Assembly: GCA_030536565.1 (NCBI GenBank)
Contig: JAUNPT010000116.1
Coordinates: 1-7,160 of the forward strand
Source: Eubacteriales bacterium
Lineage (GTDB): Bacteria > Bacillota > Clostridia > Lachnospirales > Lachnospiraceae
Direction: 5' to 3'
Length of the DNA stretch: 7,160 nucleotides
A model generated the notes under the pieces. The model was given only the letters and a program-made list of their open reading frames with translations, was not told the DNA's origin and did not search any database. Positions 1 through 5,971 of this stretch are shown here, one piece after another (position 1 is the first letter of the stretch; each line of letters opens with the position of its first letter). Made by a program: the position numbers and the translations under genes.

Positions 1-191
1 TAACAGATATGAAGGCTGATGCAGTTATGGTAGGTGATCGGAATAATGATATATTAGGAGCCAAAAACTGCCAGATAGAATCACTGGGAGTACGCTATGG
101 CTTTGCAGAACCAGATGAGTTAGAAAATGCAGGTGCAGATTACATAATTGATTCCGTTGTTGAAATTGTTGCAGCAATTGAACAGATGTAA
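1..191 (+). CDS. HAD-superfamily hydrolase, phosphoglycolate phosphatase-like, C-terminal fragment
   Basis: This is the end of a gene that starts before the window. The frame is open from base 3 up to the TAA at 189-191, so the ATG at 9 is an internal methionine rather than a start. The visible 62 or so residues carry HAD motif IV, MVGDRNNDILGAKN, whose acidic residues bind the Mg2+ of the phosphatase site. It is followed by the family's usual tail: GVRYGF, a DELENAGADYII stretch, then a short helix. This pattern fits subfamily IA phosphatases of the Gph type, which remove phosphate from small molecules in the cytosol. The substrate cannot be read from this fragment, and the nucleophile motif (DxD) and cap domain lie outside the window. 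The aldo/keto reductase gene begins 48 nt downstream with no terminator or clear promoter between, so the two probably share a transcript. Confidence 0.85.
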   Translation, partial: TDMKADAVMVGDRNNDILGAKNCQIESLGVRYGFAEPDELENAGADYIIDSVVEIVAAIEQM

Positions 192-239
192 TCATTAAAA
201 GTATGGAAGGTAAGTTAAGAGGAAAGGACGGTAGCTGGA

Positions 240-1271
240 ATGGTTACAGTAACATTAGGCAGTACAGGTATTACAGTTAACAAGAATGGTTTTGGGGCAC
301 TTCCTATTCAAAGAATCATTCATGAAAAGGCTGCAAATATTTTAATGAAGGCTTTTAATGCGGGAATAATATTTTTTGATACAGCAAGATTTTATTCTGA
401 CAGTGAGGAAAAGATTGGTGAGGCGTTATCATCAGTCAGAAGTCAGCTTTTTATTGCTACAAAAACTGCTGCACAGACAGCTGAAGCTTTCTGGAAGGAT
501 TTAGAAACAAGCCTTGGTCTGCTTAAAACAGATTACATTGATATATATCAGTTTCATAATCCTTCATTCTGTCCTAAACCAAAAGATGGCACAGGTCTTT
601 ATGAGGCTATGCTTCAGGCCAGGGAGCAGGGGAAAATCCGCCATATAGGTATTACTAACCATCGTTTAAATATTGCAAGGGAAGCTATAGAGTCAGGACT
701 GTATGAGACGCTGCAGTTTCCGTTTAATTATCTGGCAACAGAGGAAGAACATGAACTGGTTAAAATGTGTAAGAAAAAGAATATGGGCTTTATTTCTATG
801 AAGGCTTTGTCAGGTGGACTTATTACCAATTCAAAGGCTGCGTACGCATATCAGGCAGGATATGATAATGTACTTCCTATATGGGGAATCCAGCGGGAAA
901 GTGAACTGGACGAGTTTATTGAATATATATCTAATCCTCCAGTCATGAATGATGAAATAAGAGCGGTTATTGAAAAAGATAAGAAGGAGCTTGCCGGAGG
1001 CTTTTGCAGGGGCTGTGGATACTGCATGCCAACCTGTCCTGCAAAGATTGAGATTAATAATTGTGCGAGAATGTCACTGCTTCTTAGACGTTCTCCGGCA
1101 GAGCTTCAGCTGACACCACAGGTTCAGGCTAAGATGAAAAAGATAGAGGACTGTATTCACTGTGGACAATGTACAGTGCACTGCCCATATGGACTTGACA
1201 CGCCAAAGCTGCTTGAGGAGAATTACAGAGATTATCAGGAGGTTTTAGCTGGCAGAGTGAAGGTAAATTAA
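240..1271 (+). CDS. Aldo/keto reductase with C-terminal 2[4Fe-4S] ferredoxin domain
   Basis: A 343-residue predicted oxidoreductase of the COG1453-like aldo/keto reductase group. Residues 1 to about 230 form the TIM-barrel reductase, beginning with the typical LGSTGITVNKNGFGALPIQR. The classical catalytic tetrad is recognisable as D47 (FFDTA), Y52 (RFY), K75 (ATK) and H106 (QFH). The C-terminal part carries two complete CxxCxxCxxxCP motifs, at C256/259/262/266 and C305/308/311/315, as in bacterial 2[4Fe-4S] ferredoxins. The protein can therefore plausibly pass electrons between iron-sulfur clusters and a nicotinamide or substrate site. There is no signal peptide or membrane segment, so it should be cytosolic. 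The ATG at 240 follows AGGAAAGG (220-227) at a rather long 12-nt spacing. Length and domain order are normal for the family. The substrate is unknown. It is probably in one operon with the upstream HAD gene, and no classical terminator follows it. Confidence 0.9.
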   Translation: MVTVTLGSTGITVNKNGFGALPIQRIIHEKAANILMKAFNAGIIFFDTARFYSDSEEKIGEALSSVRSQLFIATKTAAQTAEAFWKDLETSLGLLKTDYIDIYQFHNPSFCPKPKDGTGLYEAMLQAREQGKIRHIGITNHRLNIAREAIESGLYETLQFPFNYLATEEEHELVKMCKKKNMGFISMKALSGGLITNSKAAYAYQAGYDNVLPIWGIQRESELDEFIEYISNPPVMNDEIRAVIEKDKKELAGGFCRGCGYCMPTCPAKIEINNCARMSLLLRRSPAELQLTPQVQAKMKKIEDCIHCGQCTVHCPYGLDTPKLLEENYRDYQEVLAGRVKVN

Positions 1272-1287
1272 TTAAATATGTTTAAAA

Positions 1288-1321
1288 ATATCTGAGACAG
1301 CGGGTCAGCAGCAACAGATAT
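1288..1321. repeat. Inverted repeat ATATCTG/CAGATAT after the reductase gene
   Basis: ATATCTG at 1288-1294 is the exact reverse complement of CAGATAT at 1315-1321, separated by 20 nt. It could form a weak hairpin at the 3' end of the reductase transcript. There is no U tract after it, so it is not a normal intrinsic terminator. Its right arm overlaps by three bases the left arm of the next inverted repeat (1319-1346), so the two are interlocked. It may be part of a compound operator, or chance. Confidence 0.35.
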
Positions 1322-1346
1322 ACCATACTGGTGTTGACATGGTATA
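1319..1346. promoter_or_regulatory. Palindromic operator-like site over the -35 of the ABC-F promoter
   Basis: TATACCAT (1319-1326) and ATGGTATA (1339-1346) are perfect 8-bp inverted repeats with a 12-nt spacer. The right arm begins on the last base of the TTGACA -35 hexamer, and the spacer holds the rest of it. A dimeric repressor bound here would block RNA polymerase. No regulator gene lies next to it in the window, so the binding protein is unknown. The arrangement is seen directly; the operator role is inferred. Confidence 0.5.
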
Positions 1347-1362
1347 AATGATAATATATACT
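1334..1362 (+). promoter_or_regulatory. Sigma-A promoter of the ABC-F gene
   Basis: TTGACA (1334-1339), a 17-bp spacer and TATACT (1357-1362) give a near-perfect vegetative promoter. Transcription would begin near 1369, leaving a leader of roughly 255-260 nt before the ABC-F start codon. A leader of this length, full of hairpins, is common for inducible ribosome-protection genes. Confidence 0.75.
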
Positions 1363-1394
1363 TAAAATATATTAGGAAAGGCGGTGCGAAGAAT

Positions 1395-1409
1395 ATGATT
1401 ATTAGATAA
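1395..1409 (+). CDS. Possible leader peptide ORF (Met-Ile-Ile-Arg)
   Basis: A very short ORF, ATG ATT ATT AGA TAA, lies about 26 nt after the predicted transcription start. It is preceded by the purine-rich AGGAAAGGCGG (1374-1384), at about 10 nt from its GGCGG end. A second candidate in another frame starts at GTG 1384 and encodes Met-Arg-Arg-Ile, but its Shine-Dalgarno is too close. The stop codon ends exactly one base before the first leader hairpin, which is where a stalled ribosome would need to be to disrupt that hairpin. ABC-F resistance genes often have such a regulatory ORF. An ORF this short can easily arise by chance. Confidence 0.35.
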   Translation: MIIR

Positions 1410-1439
1410 CTGGAACAATGAAACAGTTTTTTCGTTCAG
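1410..1439 (+). promoter_or_regulatory. Leader hairpin 1 before the ABC-F gene
   Basis: CTG-AAC (1410-1416, with G1413 bulged) pairs with GTTCAG (1434-1439). After a 3-nt left-side bulge, GAAA (1420-1423) pairs with TTTC (1430-1433), leaving a 6-nt loop. A U-rich stretch follows (1440-1449). The right arm, GTTCAG, is also complementary to CTGAAC at 1599-1604, inside the hairpin that sequesters the ABC-F ribosome binding site. This element could therefore be the switching part of an attenuator. The pairing is read from sequence; the mechanism is inferred. Confidence 0.4.
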
Positions 1440-1558
1440 TTATTTTATTCTCATATTCTATACTTTTTTATATTTGTATAAATTTATGTGCCCGTGTATT
1501 GGCTGGTTTTTATAATGTGCTCATATTAAGCTTTTATAAGGCTGGTAATTTAGGGGAC

Positions 1559-1580
1559 ATATTATATTTTTGTATAATAT
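1559..1580 (+). repeat. AU-only hairpin in the ABC-F leader
   Basis: ATATTATA (1559-1566) and TATAATAT (1573-1580) are perfect inverted repeats around a TTTTTG loop. The stem has no G-C pair and would be weak in RNA. The same bases include TATAAT (1573-1578), which could serve as a -10 box, but there is no good -35 at the right distance. Its role is uncertain. Confidence 0.3.
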
Positions 1581-1590
1581 TATGCGGAAT

Positions 1591-1628
1591 AATCTCTTCT
1601 GAACGAGTATGTTTAGGAGGGATTTTTT
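1591..1628 (+). promoter_or_regulatory. Shine-Dalgarno-sequestering hairpin with U tract (attenuator)
   Basis: Bases 1591-1604 pair without interruption with 1611-1624 around the loop GAGTAT (1605-1610). This gives 14 pairs, three of them G-U. The right arm contains the whole AGGAGGG (1615-1621) that serves the ABC-F start codon, so the folded form should hide the ribosome binding site. A run of six U residues (1623-1628) begins at the foot of the stem, so the same structure could also act as an intrinsic terminator. Either way the default state is off. Opening it would need an alternative pairing of the left arm; GTTCAG at 1434-1439 matches CTGAAC at 1599-1604. Confidence 0.65.
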
Positions 1629-3051
1629 GTTATTACGTGCAGATAATTTAGAAAAAGAATATGGCATTTGCCAGTTGTTTAAGATTGAAAGGCTGGTTAT
1701 TGAGGATGGAGCAAGAATTGGTCTTATAGGCAGAAATGGTGCGGGTAAAAGCACGCTGCTTGGGATATTAAGTGGAAGTATTAAACCAGATGAGGGCAGT
1801 GTAAAAAGATATTGTGATATTGCCTGTATAAGACAGGATTCTGCCACACAGTCCAAAGCTGATGAACAGTATATAAGCAGAATGGATTTAAAGGGAAGTG
1901 CCTTAAAGAGTGGAGGCGAACAGATGCGTTACGCCATTGCATCGGCCTTCTCCATTGGGGCACCATTACTATTTGCTGACGAACCGACAACTAATCTTGA
2001 TATGGATGGGATTATGAAGCTGGAGAAAATGTTGTGTGGTTACAGGGGAGCAGTGGTACTGGTATCTCATGACAGACAGCTTTTGGACAATGTGTGTAAT
2101 GAAATCTGGGAGATTGAAAATGGCTCCATACGAGTTTTTAAAGGCAGCTATTCACAATGGGTGTGTCAAAAGGAGCAGGAAAGAAATTACCAGAAATTTG
2201 AGTATGAACAGTATAGAAAAGAGGTGCAGCGATTAAATAAGGCAGCCGCAGCAGCCGAGGCGGAGGGGAAGAATATGAAGAAGCCGCCAAGAAGAATGGG
2301 AAGCAGTGAGTGGATGCTGTACAAAGGAATTGCATCTGACCAGCAGAAAAGTGTTTCAAACAGGGGCAGGGCGATAAAAAGCCGAATGTCACATTTGGAA
2401 AAAAAGGAAAAGCCATCAGAGCTTCCAAATGTTTCTATGACAGGAATGCATATTAAAAAGATAAAAGCAAAATGTACTGCCAGAATTACAGATATGACAG
2501 TTAAGTATGGCAATAAAGCTGTATTAGAGCATGCAGAGCTTTCTGTTATGACTGGAAAAAAGACATTTATTACAGGAGAAAACGGAGCAGGTAAAAGCAC
2601 GCTGCTGAATGCTTTGATGCAAAAAAGGCCGGAAACTTATATTACTGAAGATGCGAAGATAGGATATTTTTCCCAGAATCTTGCCGGACTGCAGGATAAT
2701 AAGAGTGTACTTGAAAATGTTCTCTATGAGGCTGTGGAAGCTGAACATATTTGCCGTGCAGTTCTTGCTAATCTGTATATGAGTAAGGAGGATTTGAATA
2801 AGGACGTTAAAGTTTTATCAGGCGGTGAACGTGTTAAGACTGCATTGGCAAAGCTGCTTGTCTCAGGAAGTAATTTCCTTATATTAGATGAGCCTACAAA
2901 TCATTGTGACATATATACTATGGAGGGGCTTGAAAAAATGCTTTCTGAATATGAGGGAACGCTGCTTGCGGTGAGCCATGACAGGCGGCTGGTACATAGG
3001 CTTGCAGATGTGGTTTATGAAATAAAAAATGGAATTATTTATAAAAAATAA
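1627..3051 (+). CDS. ABC-F ATPase, probable ribosome-protection (antibiotic resistance) protein
   Basis: A 474-residue protein with two ATP-binding cassettes and no membrane segments, which defines the ABC-F class of ribosome-acting ATPases. Domain 1 has Walker A GRNGAGKST (35-43), a variant signature KSGGEQ, Walker B ending DEPTTNLD (catalytic E119) and the SHD switch (147-149). Domain 2 has GENGAGKST (317-325), LSGGE (397-401), LDEPTNH (E422) and SHD (450-452). The basic interdomain linker (about 176-275) contains MKKPPRRMGSSEWML, close to the KKxPKRMGNSEARL pattern of Lsa, Msr and CplR-type resistance factors. The arm insert of housekeeping EttA is missing from domain 1, also as in resistance members. 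Such proteins enter the ribosomal E site and dislodge lincosamide, pleuromutilin, streptogramin or macrolide drugs. The specificity here is unknown. TTG at 1627 is preferred because AGGAGGG sits 5 nt before it and the product then begins MLLRADNLEKEYG; the ATG at 1609 would overlap that Shine-Dalgarno and has none of its own. Confidence 0.85.
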   Translation: MLLRADNLEKEYGICQLFKIERLVIEDGARIGLIGRNGAGKSTLLGILSGSIKPDEGSVKRYCDIACIRQDSATQSKADEQYISRMDLKGSALKSGGEQMRYAIASAFSIGAPLLFADEPTTNLDMDGIMKLEKMLCGYRGAVVLVSHDRQLLDNVCNEIWEIENGSIRVFKGSYSQWVCQKEQERNYQKFEYEQYRKEVQRLNKAAAAAEAEGKNMKKPPRRMGSSEWMLYKGIASDQQKSVSNRGRAIKSRMSHLEKKEKPSELPNVSMTGMHIKKIKAKCTARITDMTVKYGNKAVLEHAELSVMTGKKTFITGENGAGKSTLLNALMQKRPETYITEDAKIGYFSQNLAGLQDNKSVLENVLYEAVEAEHICRAVLANLYMSKEDLNKDVKVLSGGERVKTALAKLLVSGSNFLILDEPTNHCDIYTMEGLEKMLSEYEGTLLAVSHDRRLVHRLADVVYEIKNGIIYKK

Positions 3052-3095
3052 ATGAGGAGCTTAAGGGAATATAAATTGATTTTAATTTTAAAAAA

Positions 3096-3122
3096 TTAGC
3101 ACTCACCTCTTGACAGTGCTAA
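3096..3122. promoter_or_regulatory. CIRCE operator (HrcA binding site) of clpB
   Basis: TTAGCACTC (3096-3104), nine bases, then CAGTGCTAA (3114-3122). The CIRCE consensus is TTAGCACTC-N9-GAGTGCTAA, so only one base differs, the first of the right arm. HrcA binds this element and represses heat-shock genes until heat or misfolded proteins occupy GroEL. Its position across the -35 box of the clpB promoter supports the assignment. HrcA control of clpB is known in some Firmicutes, while CtsR is used in others. Confidence 0.88.
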
Positions 3123-3138
3123 CAACTAGTGATATAAC
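3110..3138 (+). promoter_or_regulatory. Sigma-A promoter of clpB embedded in CIRCE
   Basis: TTGACA (3110-3115), a 17-bp spacer and TATAAC (3133-3138). The start point would be near 3145, giving a 5' untranslated region of about 90 nt. That leader contains a small hairpin, GTGG (3195-3198) with CCAC (3206-3209), and a stray CIRCE-like half site CAGTGCTGA (3171-3179). The -35 box overlaps the CIRCE spacer and right arm, so HrcA binding would exclude polymerase. Confidence 0.75.
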
Positions 3139-3233
3139 ACAATTAAGCATTTGTTATATACGAAATAGAACAGTGCTGATTGCGTATAGTAATAGTGGTT
3201 AGTTGCCACGACGTTAAAGAGGAGGTAAGAGCT

Positions 3234-5822
3234 ATGAACATTAACAAATTCACACAAAAATCCATAGAAGCAGTTAACCAGTGTGAGAAAATCGCTTATG
3301 ATTATGGCAATCAGGAGATTGACCAGGAGCATTTTTTATACAGTCTGATGACGATAGATGACAGTCTTATTGCCAATCTTATTGAGAAAATGCAGATTAA
3401 TAAGGATACATTTATTCAGAATATAGAAGCTTTACTGTCACAGAAGAATAAGGTTTCAGGAAATGTGCAGCTTTATGTGAGCAATGATTTGAATAAGGTT
3501 TTAATAAATGCAGAAGATGAGGCTAAGAGAATGGGTGATTCTTACGTATCTGTTGAGCACCTTATGCTTGCAATGATTGCGGCCCCTAATAAGCCGGTTA
3601 AGCAGTTGTTTAAAACTTATGGAATTACAAGAGATAAATTCCTTTCGGTGCTTGCAACAGTCAGAGGAAATCAGACAGTTAATTCTGATAATCCAGAAGC
3701 AACCTATGACACACTGTCAAAATATGCTCAGGATTTAGTTGAAAAGGCAAAAAACGGAAAGATGGATCCTGTTATTGGCAGGGATAATGAGATACGTAAT
3801 GTAATTCGTATTTTGTCACGTAAAACAAAGAACAATCCTGTACTTATCGGTGAACCTGGTGTTGGTAAGACGGCAGTAGTTGAAGGCCTTGCACAAAGAA
3901 TTGTAAGAGGAGATGTGCCGGAAGGTCTTAAGGATAAGAAGCTGTTTGCCCTTGATATGGGAGCGCTTGTTGCTGGAGCTAAGTACCGTGGTGAATTTGA
4001 GGAGAGGTTAAAGGCTGTTCTTGACGAGGTTAAGAAATCAGAAGGTCAGATTATTCTGTTTATTGATGAGATTCATACAATTGTAGGCGCAGGTAAGACA
4101 GAAGGCTCAATGGATGCAGGCAATATGTTGAAGCCTATGCTTGCAAGAGGTGAACTTCACTGTATAGGTGCGACAACACTTGATGAGCACAGACAGTATA
4201 TTGAGAAAGACCCTGCACTTGAGAGACGTTTCCAGCCGGTTCTGGTTGATGAGCCTACAGTTGAAGACACAATATCAATTCTTCGTGGTTTGAAGGATAG
4301 ATATGAGGTATATCATGGAGTTAAGATTACAGATGGTGCCTTGGTTTCAGCTGCAACATTGTCTGACAGGTATATATCTGAGCGGTTCCTGCCTGATAAG
4401 GCAATTGATTTAGTAGATGAAGCCTGTGCAATGATTAAGACGGAGCTTGACTCAATGCCTGCTGAATTAGATGAGCTTCAGCGTAAGATTATGCAGATGG
4501 AAATTGAAGAAGCTGCGTTAAAGAAGGAAAAAGACCATTTAAGTCAGGAAAGACTAGGAAATATTCAAAAAGAGCTCTCAGAGCTTCGTTCCGAATTTAA
4601 GCAGCAGAAGGCTAAGTGGGATAATGAGAAGTCTTCGGTGGATAAGATAAGTAAGCTGAAAGAGGAATTAGAACAGGTAAATAATGAGATAGAACAGGCT
4701 AAGAGAAATTATGATCTTAATAAGGCAGCAGAGCTGCAGTATGGCAGACTGCCTAATGTACAGAGACGTCTGTCAGAGGCAGAGGAGGCAGTTAAGAATA
4801 AGGATATGAGCCTTGTTCACGAAAATGTTACTGAAGAAGAAATTGCAAAGATTATTTCCAGATGGACGGGAATACCTGTTGCAAAACTGAGTGAATCAGA
4901 AAGACAGAAAACATTGAATCTTGAAGAACTTCTTCACAAGAGGGTTGTTGGACAGGACGAAGGTGTGACAAAGGTTACTGAAAGTATTATACGTTCAAAG
5001 GCAGGTATTAAAGACCCAAGTAAGCCTATTGGTTCATTTATGTTCTTAGGACCAACTGGTGTTGGTAAGACAGAGCTTGCAAAAGCACTTGCGGAAAGCT
5101 TGTTTGATGATGAGAGTAATATTGTAAGGCTTGATATGTCTGAATATATGGAGAAATACTCAGTGTCACGTCTTATTGGTGCGCCTCCGGGATATGTAGG
5201 CTATGATGAAGGCGGACAGCTTACTGAGGCAGTAAGGAGAAAACCTTATTCAGTAGTATTATTTGATGAGGTTGAGAAGGCTCACCCAGATGTATTTAAT
5301 GTACTTCTTCAGGTCCTTGATGATGGCCGAATTACTGATTCACAGGGAAGAACTGTTGACTTTAAGAACACAATAATTATTATGACAAGTAACATAGGTT
5401 CGGGCTATCTTCTTGATGGCATTGATGAGAAAGGTACTATTAAGCCAGAGGCAGAGAATATGGTTATGGAGGATTTGAGAAATCATTTCCGCCCAGAGTT
5501 CTTAAACCGGCTTGATGAAATTATTATGTTTAAGCCATTAACTAAGGACAATATTGGAAATATAATCAATCTGTTAATTGCTGATGTCAATAAGAGACTT
5601 GCTGATAAGGAGTTGAAGGTAGAGCTTACAGAATTAGCAAAGGATTATGTAGTAGAGCATGGTTTTGACCCGGCATATGGTGCAAGACCACTGAAGAGAT
5701 ATGTTCAGAAAACAGTTGAAACGCTGGCAGCTAAGCTGATTCTTGGAGGAGATATTGATACGGGAGATACTATACTTATTGACGTTTCTGAGGGTAAGCT
5801 GGAGGCTAAAGTTAAAAAGTAA
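3234..5822 (+). CDS. clpB: ATP-dependent disaggregase ClpB
   Basis: A Hsp100 chaperone of 862 residues, matching the usual 855-870. It threads aggregated proteins through a hexameric ring, working with DnaK-DnaJ-GrpE in the cytosol. Residues 1 to about 145 are the Clp N-domain. AAA-1 has Walker A GEPGVGKTA (206-214), the pore loop KYRG with Y251, Walker B ILFIDE (274-279) and arginine fingers R331/R332. The coiled-coil M domain spans about 405-525. AAA-2 has GPTGVGKTE (606-614), pore loop GYVG with Y654, VVLFDE (674-679) and sensor 2 GARPL (816-820). The long M domain, and the absence of a ClpP-binding IGF-type tripeptide after TSNIG, mark it as ClpB rather than ClpC or ClpA. The ATG at 3234 follows AGGAGG (3220-3225) with 8 nt spacing; the longer frame from TTG 3180 has no such site and adds no family sequence. 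Regulation is through the CIRCE site, and a strong terminator follows. Confidence 0.97.
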   Translation: MNINKFTQKSIEAVNQCEKIAYDYGNQEIDQEHFLYSLMTIDDSLIANLIEKMQINKDTFIQNIEALLSQKNKVSGNVQLYVSNDLNKVLINAEDEAKRMGDSYVSVEHLMLAMIAAPNKPVKQLFKTYGITRDKFLSVLATVRGNQTVNSDNPEATYDTLSKYAQDLVEKAKNGKMDPVIGRDNEIRNVIRILSRKTKNNPVLIGEPGVGKTAVVEGLAQRIVRGDVPEGLKDKKLFALDMGALVAGAKYRGEFEERLKAVLDEVKKSEGQIILFIDEIHTIVGAGKTEGSMDAGNMLKPMLARGELHCIGATTLDEHRQYIEKDPALERRFQPVLVDEPTVEDTISILRGLKDRYEVYHGVKITDGALVSAATLSDRYISERFLPDKAIDLVDEACAMIKTELDSMPAELDELQRKIMQMEIEEAALKKEKDHLSQERLGNIQKELSELRSEFKQQKAKWDNEKSSVDKISKLKEELEQVNNEIEQAKRNYDLNKAAELQYGRLPNVQRRLSEAEEAVKNKDMSLVHENVTEEEIAKIISRWTGIPVAKLSESERQKTLNLEELLHKRVVGQDEGVTKVTESIIRSKAGIKDPSKPIGSFMFLGPTGVGKTELAKALAESLFDDESNIVRLDMSEYMEKYSVSRLIGAPPGYVGYDEGGQLTEAVRRKPYSVVLFDEVEKAHPDVFNVLLQVLDDGRITDSQGRTVDFKNTIIIMTSNIGSGYLLDGIDEKGTIKPEAENMVMEDLRNHFRPEFLNRLDEIIMFKPLTKDNIGNIINLLIADVNKRLADKELKVELTELAKDYVVEHGFDPAYGARPLKRYVQKTVETLAAKLILGGDIDTGDTILIDVSEGKLEAKVKK

Positions 5823-5844
5823 AAACTGAATATGTTATATAGAC

Positions 5845-5886
5845 AAAAATAGGCATTGTAATTTTAAATTTACAGTGCCTATTTTT
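5845..5886 (+). terminator. Rho-independent terminator after clpB
   Basis: A 17-bp stem with one G-U pair joins 5845-5861 to 5870-5886 around an 8-nt AT-rich loop. The core is TAGGCA pairing with TGCCTA. The stem is flanked by an A tract on the left and a U tract on the right, so it could also stop transcription from the opposite strand. It lies 22 nt after the clpB stop and insulates the following toxin-antitoxin cassette from clpB transcription. Confidence 0.92.
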
Positions 5887-5917
5887 AATTAAAATAATAA
5901 AAAAATTAATAACACAC

Positions 5918-5946
5918 TTGAAAATATTACTTATAAGTAATATTAT
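5918..5946 (+). promoter_or_regulatory. Promoter of the toxin-antitoxin-chaperone cassette
   Basis: TTGAAA (5918-5923), a 17-bp spacer and TATTAT (5941-5946) make a good sigma-A promoter in an otherwise very AT-rich gap. Transcription would begin near 5953, about 20 nt before the toxin start codon. The spacer is almost completely filled by a palindrome (5923-5944). Confidence 0.65.
5923..5944. promoter_or_regulatory. Perfect 22-bp palindrome, probable antitoxin operator
   Basis: AATATTACTTA (5923-5933) is followed directly by its exact reverse complement (5934-5944). It lies between and touches the -35 and -10 boxes of the cassette promoter. This is the expected place for autorepression by an XRE-type antitoxin dimer, alone or with toxin. 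The symmetry is seen directly; binding by the downstream antitoxin is inferred from known HigBA-type autoregulation. Confidence 0.6.
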
Positions 5947-5971
5947 TAAAGCGGAAAGGAGGATATATAAT

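Noticed and set aside
1521..1856. Antisense frame of 111 codons opposite the ABC-F leader and 5' end
   Set aside because: It has no ribosome binding site or family pattern, and overlaps a clear gene. Its composition is what the complement of the ABC-F coding sequence gives.
2138..2748. Several minus-strand frames opposite the ABC-F gene
   Set aside because: They are shadows of the ABC-F coding frame, rich in Phe/Leu/Ser from reverse-complemented Lys and Glu codons, with no initiation signals.
3052..3095. Terminator after the ABC-F gene
   Set aside because: Only AT-only pairings are present and there is no GC-containing stem with a U tract. The CIRCE inverted repeat downstream has no U tract either, so read-through toward clpB remains possible.
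3180..3233. N-terminal extension of ClpB from TTG 3180
   Set aside because: The added 18 residues do not resemble ClpB, and the ideal Shine-Dalgarno at 3220-3225 lies inside it, 8 nt before the ATG that gives the canonical N-terminus.
5918..5971. N-terminal extension of the toxin from TTG 5918
   Set aside because: This stretch contains the promoter and the operator palindrome and lies upstream of the predicted transcription start. The Shine-Dalgarno at 5956-5962 points to TTG 5972.
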